Positions 6,885 to 7,894 of a DNA stretch of 7,894 bases are shown one piece after another. Both the position numbers and the translations under genes were made by a program. The notes beneath the pieces were generated by a model. That model was not told the DNA's origin. It searched no databases and saw nothing but the letters and a program-made list of their open reading frames with translations. The stretch is from Bacteroides sp. (lineage in GTDB: Bacteria > Bacteroidota > Bacteroidia > Bacteroidales > Muribaculaceae): contig JAAVDT010000030.1 in assembly GCA_014801655.1 (NCBI GenBank), forward strand, positions 13,410 to 21,303. The letters are read 5' to 3'. Position 1 is the first letter of the stretch. Each line of letters begins with the position of its first letter.

Positions 6885-7814
6885 GTGGATATAAGCAACT
6901 TGAAACTTTATGCTGCTCCGCTCCAGGGCTTTACCGAACGGCCCTGGCGCGAGGCACATGCCACCATTGCCGGTGGCGTTGACGAGTATTTCGCCCCTTT
7001 TTCGCGTGTCGAGAAGGGGGCGGTGCGTTCGCGTGATGTCAGGGAGGTGGCCGGCGAACAGGATGTTGTTGGGCAGGCGATATTTCGCGATGCCGATGAA
7101 CTGCGCCTTGTTGTAGAGTCACTTACCGGTGCCGGAGTCCGGAAAATAGATTTGAATCTCGGGTGTCCCTTTCCTCCGCAGGTGAAGAAGGGGAGGGGAG
7201 CGGCTATGATTGAGCGGCCCGACGAACTGTTGCAGGCCTCGGCTGTGATGGCGGAGTTTCCGGAGGTGAAATTTTCTGCAAAGATGCGGCTCGGAGTGAG
7301 TGATTGTGTGGCGTGGCGCGGCGCCATAGATGCGATTAACGCGATGCCGCTGCGGATGCTGACTGTGCATCCGAGAGTTGCCGTGCAGCAATATTCCGGC
7401 GATCTGCACTTCGATGAGTTTGCAGCACTGCTTGAGGAGAGCAGGCATCCGGTGGTGTTCAACGGCGACATTGTTTCGGCTGAAGATATTTCCCGCGTGG
7501 CCGATAGATTCCCGGCGATAGAGGGGGTAATGGTCGGTCGCGGACTGCTCGCGCGTCCGCTGCTCGCCCGAGAGTGGAGGTCGGGTCAAATAGCATCCGA
7601 TGCCGAGCAACTAACTGCCGCCCTCGCCATCCACGACCTCATACTCGCCCACTATCGCGCCACCTTGTGCGGCGACAGTCAGATACTCCAGAAAATCAAA
7701 CCCTACTGGACCTATCTCGCCCCAATTCTCCCCCACCGCACCGCCAAAGCCCTCCACAAATCCCGCACCCTCGACGCTTACCTTGCAGAGGTGAAGAGTT
7801 TAGGGTTCTCTTGA
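6885..7814 (+). CDS. tRNA-dihydrouridine synthase (Dus family), non-ATG start
   Basis: Dus enzymes are FMN-dependent and use NADPH to reduce uridines to dihydrouridine in tRNA. Numbered from GTG 6885 (309 residues), the N-terminal FMN strand is YAAPLQGFTERPWR (9-22). NLGCPFPPQVKKGRGAAM (91-108) holds the catalytic Cys94. KMRLG (133-137) has the FMN-binding lysine, TVHPR (160-164) the conserved His/Arg, FNGDI (192-196) and MVGRG (216-220) the phosphate-binding loops. The end resembles the helical tRNA-binding domain of DusC-like members. An in-frame TGA at 6876-6878 and no ATG before residue 108 force a non-ATG start: TTG 6882 or GTG 6885. GTG is preferred as the commoner codon. It follows the phosphorylase gene by 28 bases and is probably cotranscribed. 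The DusA/B/C class is not assigned. Confidence 0.92.
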   Translation: MDISNLKLYAAPLQGFTERPWREAHATIAGGVDEYFAPFSRVEKGAVRSRDVREVAGEQDVVGQAIFRDADELRLVVESLTGAGVRKIDLNLGCPFPPQVKKGRGAAMIERPDELLQASAVMAEFPEVKFSAKMRLGVSDCVAWRGAIDAINAMPLRMLTVHPRVAVQQYSGDLHFDEFAALLEESRHPVVFNGDIVSAEDISRVADRFPAIEGVMVGRGLLARPLLAREWRSGQIASDAEQLTAALAIHDLILAHYRATLCGDSQILQKIKPYWTYLAPILPHRTAKALHKSRTLDAYLAEVKSLGFS

Positions 7815-7834
7815 AAAAAGTTTTTGGTGGAAAG

Positions 7835-7867
7835 TTTGGTTAAGTGGGCGAAAATCACTACCTTTGC
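7835..7867 (+). promoter_or_regulatory. Strong Bacteroidetes promoter for a gene beyond the window
   Basis: A perfect -33 TTTG (7835-7838), a 20-base spacer and a perfect -7 box TACCTTTG (7859-7866) match the phylum consensus. Just upstream lies an A6-G-T5 tract (7814-7825) overlapping the dus stop, which could act as an UP-like element. Transcription should start near 7871-7875. No start codon or RNA gene is visible in the remaining bases, so the product is unknown. The strength of the match suggests a well-expressed gene. Confidence 0.78.
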
Positions 7868-7894
7868 AGTCCGATTATATCCAAAAATCAATCA

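Noticed and set aside
6908..7471. 187-residue minus-strand frame opposite the Dus gene
   Set aside because: It is serine-rich, low-complexity and without motifs, and is fully explained as the antisense of the conserved Dus coding sequence.

Overview
The window looks like chromosomal DNA from a Bacteroidales gut commensal, possibly Muribaculaceae. Supporting signs are a SerA of the short, ACT-less Bacteroides/Entamoeba type, two close matches to the Bacteroidetes promoter pattern (TTTG, about 20 bases, TAnnTTTG), no convincing Shine-Dalgarno sequences, and GC-rich housekeeping genes. The family-level placement is inference.

Left block (1-2006, plus strand): the 3' end of serC, complete serA, and a small hotdog-fold acyl-CoA thioesterase, spaced 23 and 18 bases apart, so probably one operon. 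SerA and SerC are consecutive steps from 3-phosphoglycerate to phosphoserine. The thioesterase has no obvious link to serine synthesis and may simply ride in the operon.

Middle block (2007-4791): a long hairpin lies between the thioesterase and a convergent minus-strand gene. That gene is the most unusual in the window: an 847-residue helicase IV (HelD)-like UvrD-family SF1 helicase. It has an N-terminal membrane segment, an inserted region resembling a PD-(D/E)XK nuclease between helicase motifs Ib and II, and a C-terminal helix-turn-helix. It is clearly more AT-rich than both flanks and has its own promoter and a likely terminator, so it looks like an acquired single-gene cargo. No transposase, integrase or repeats mark its edges.

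Right block (4792-7814, plus strand): dprA (ssDNA-binding recombination mediator), a uridine-phosphorylase-type nucleoside phosphorylase, and a tRNA-dihydrouridine synthase that must start at a non-ATG codon. These are ordinary housekeeping genes. The last 80 bases hold a strong promoter for a gene beyond the window.

I see no CRISPR array, tRNA, rRNA, insertion sequence or gene-free stretch over 300 bases. The only candidate for something not widely described is the membrane-anchored helicase-nuclease-HTH fusion. Its helicase motifs are unambiguous, but its nuclease activity and biological role are inferred.
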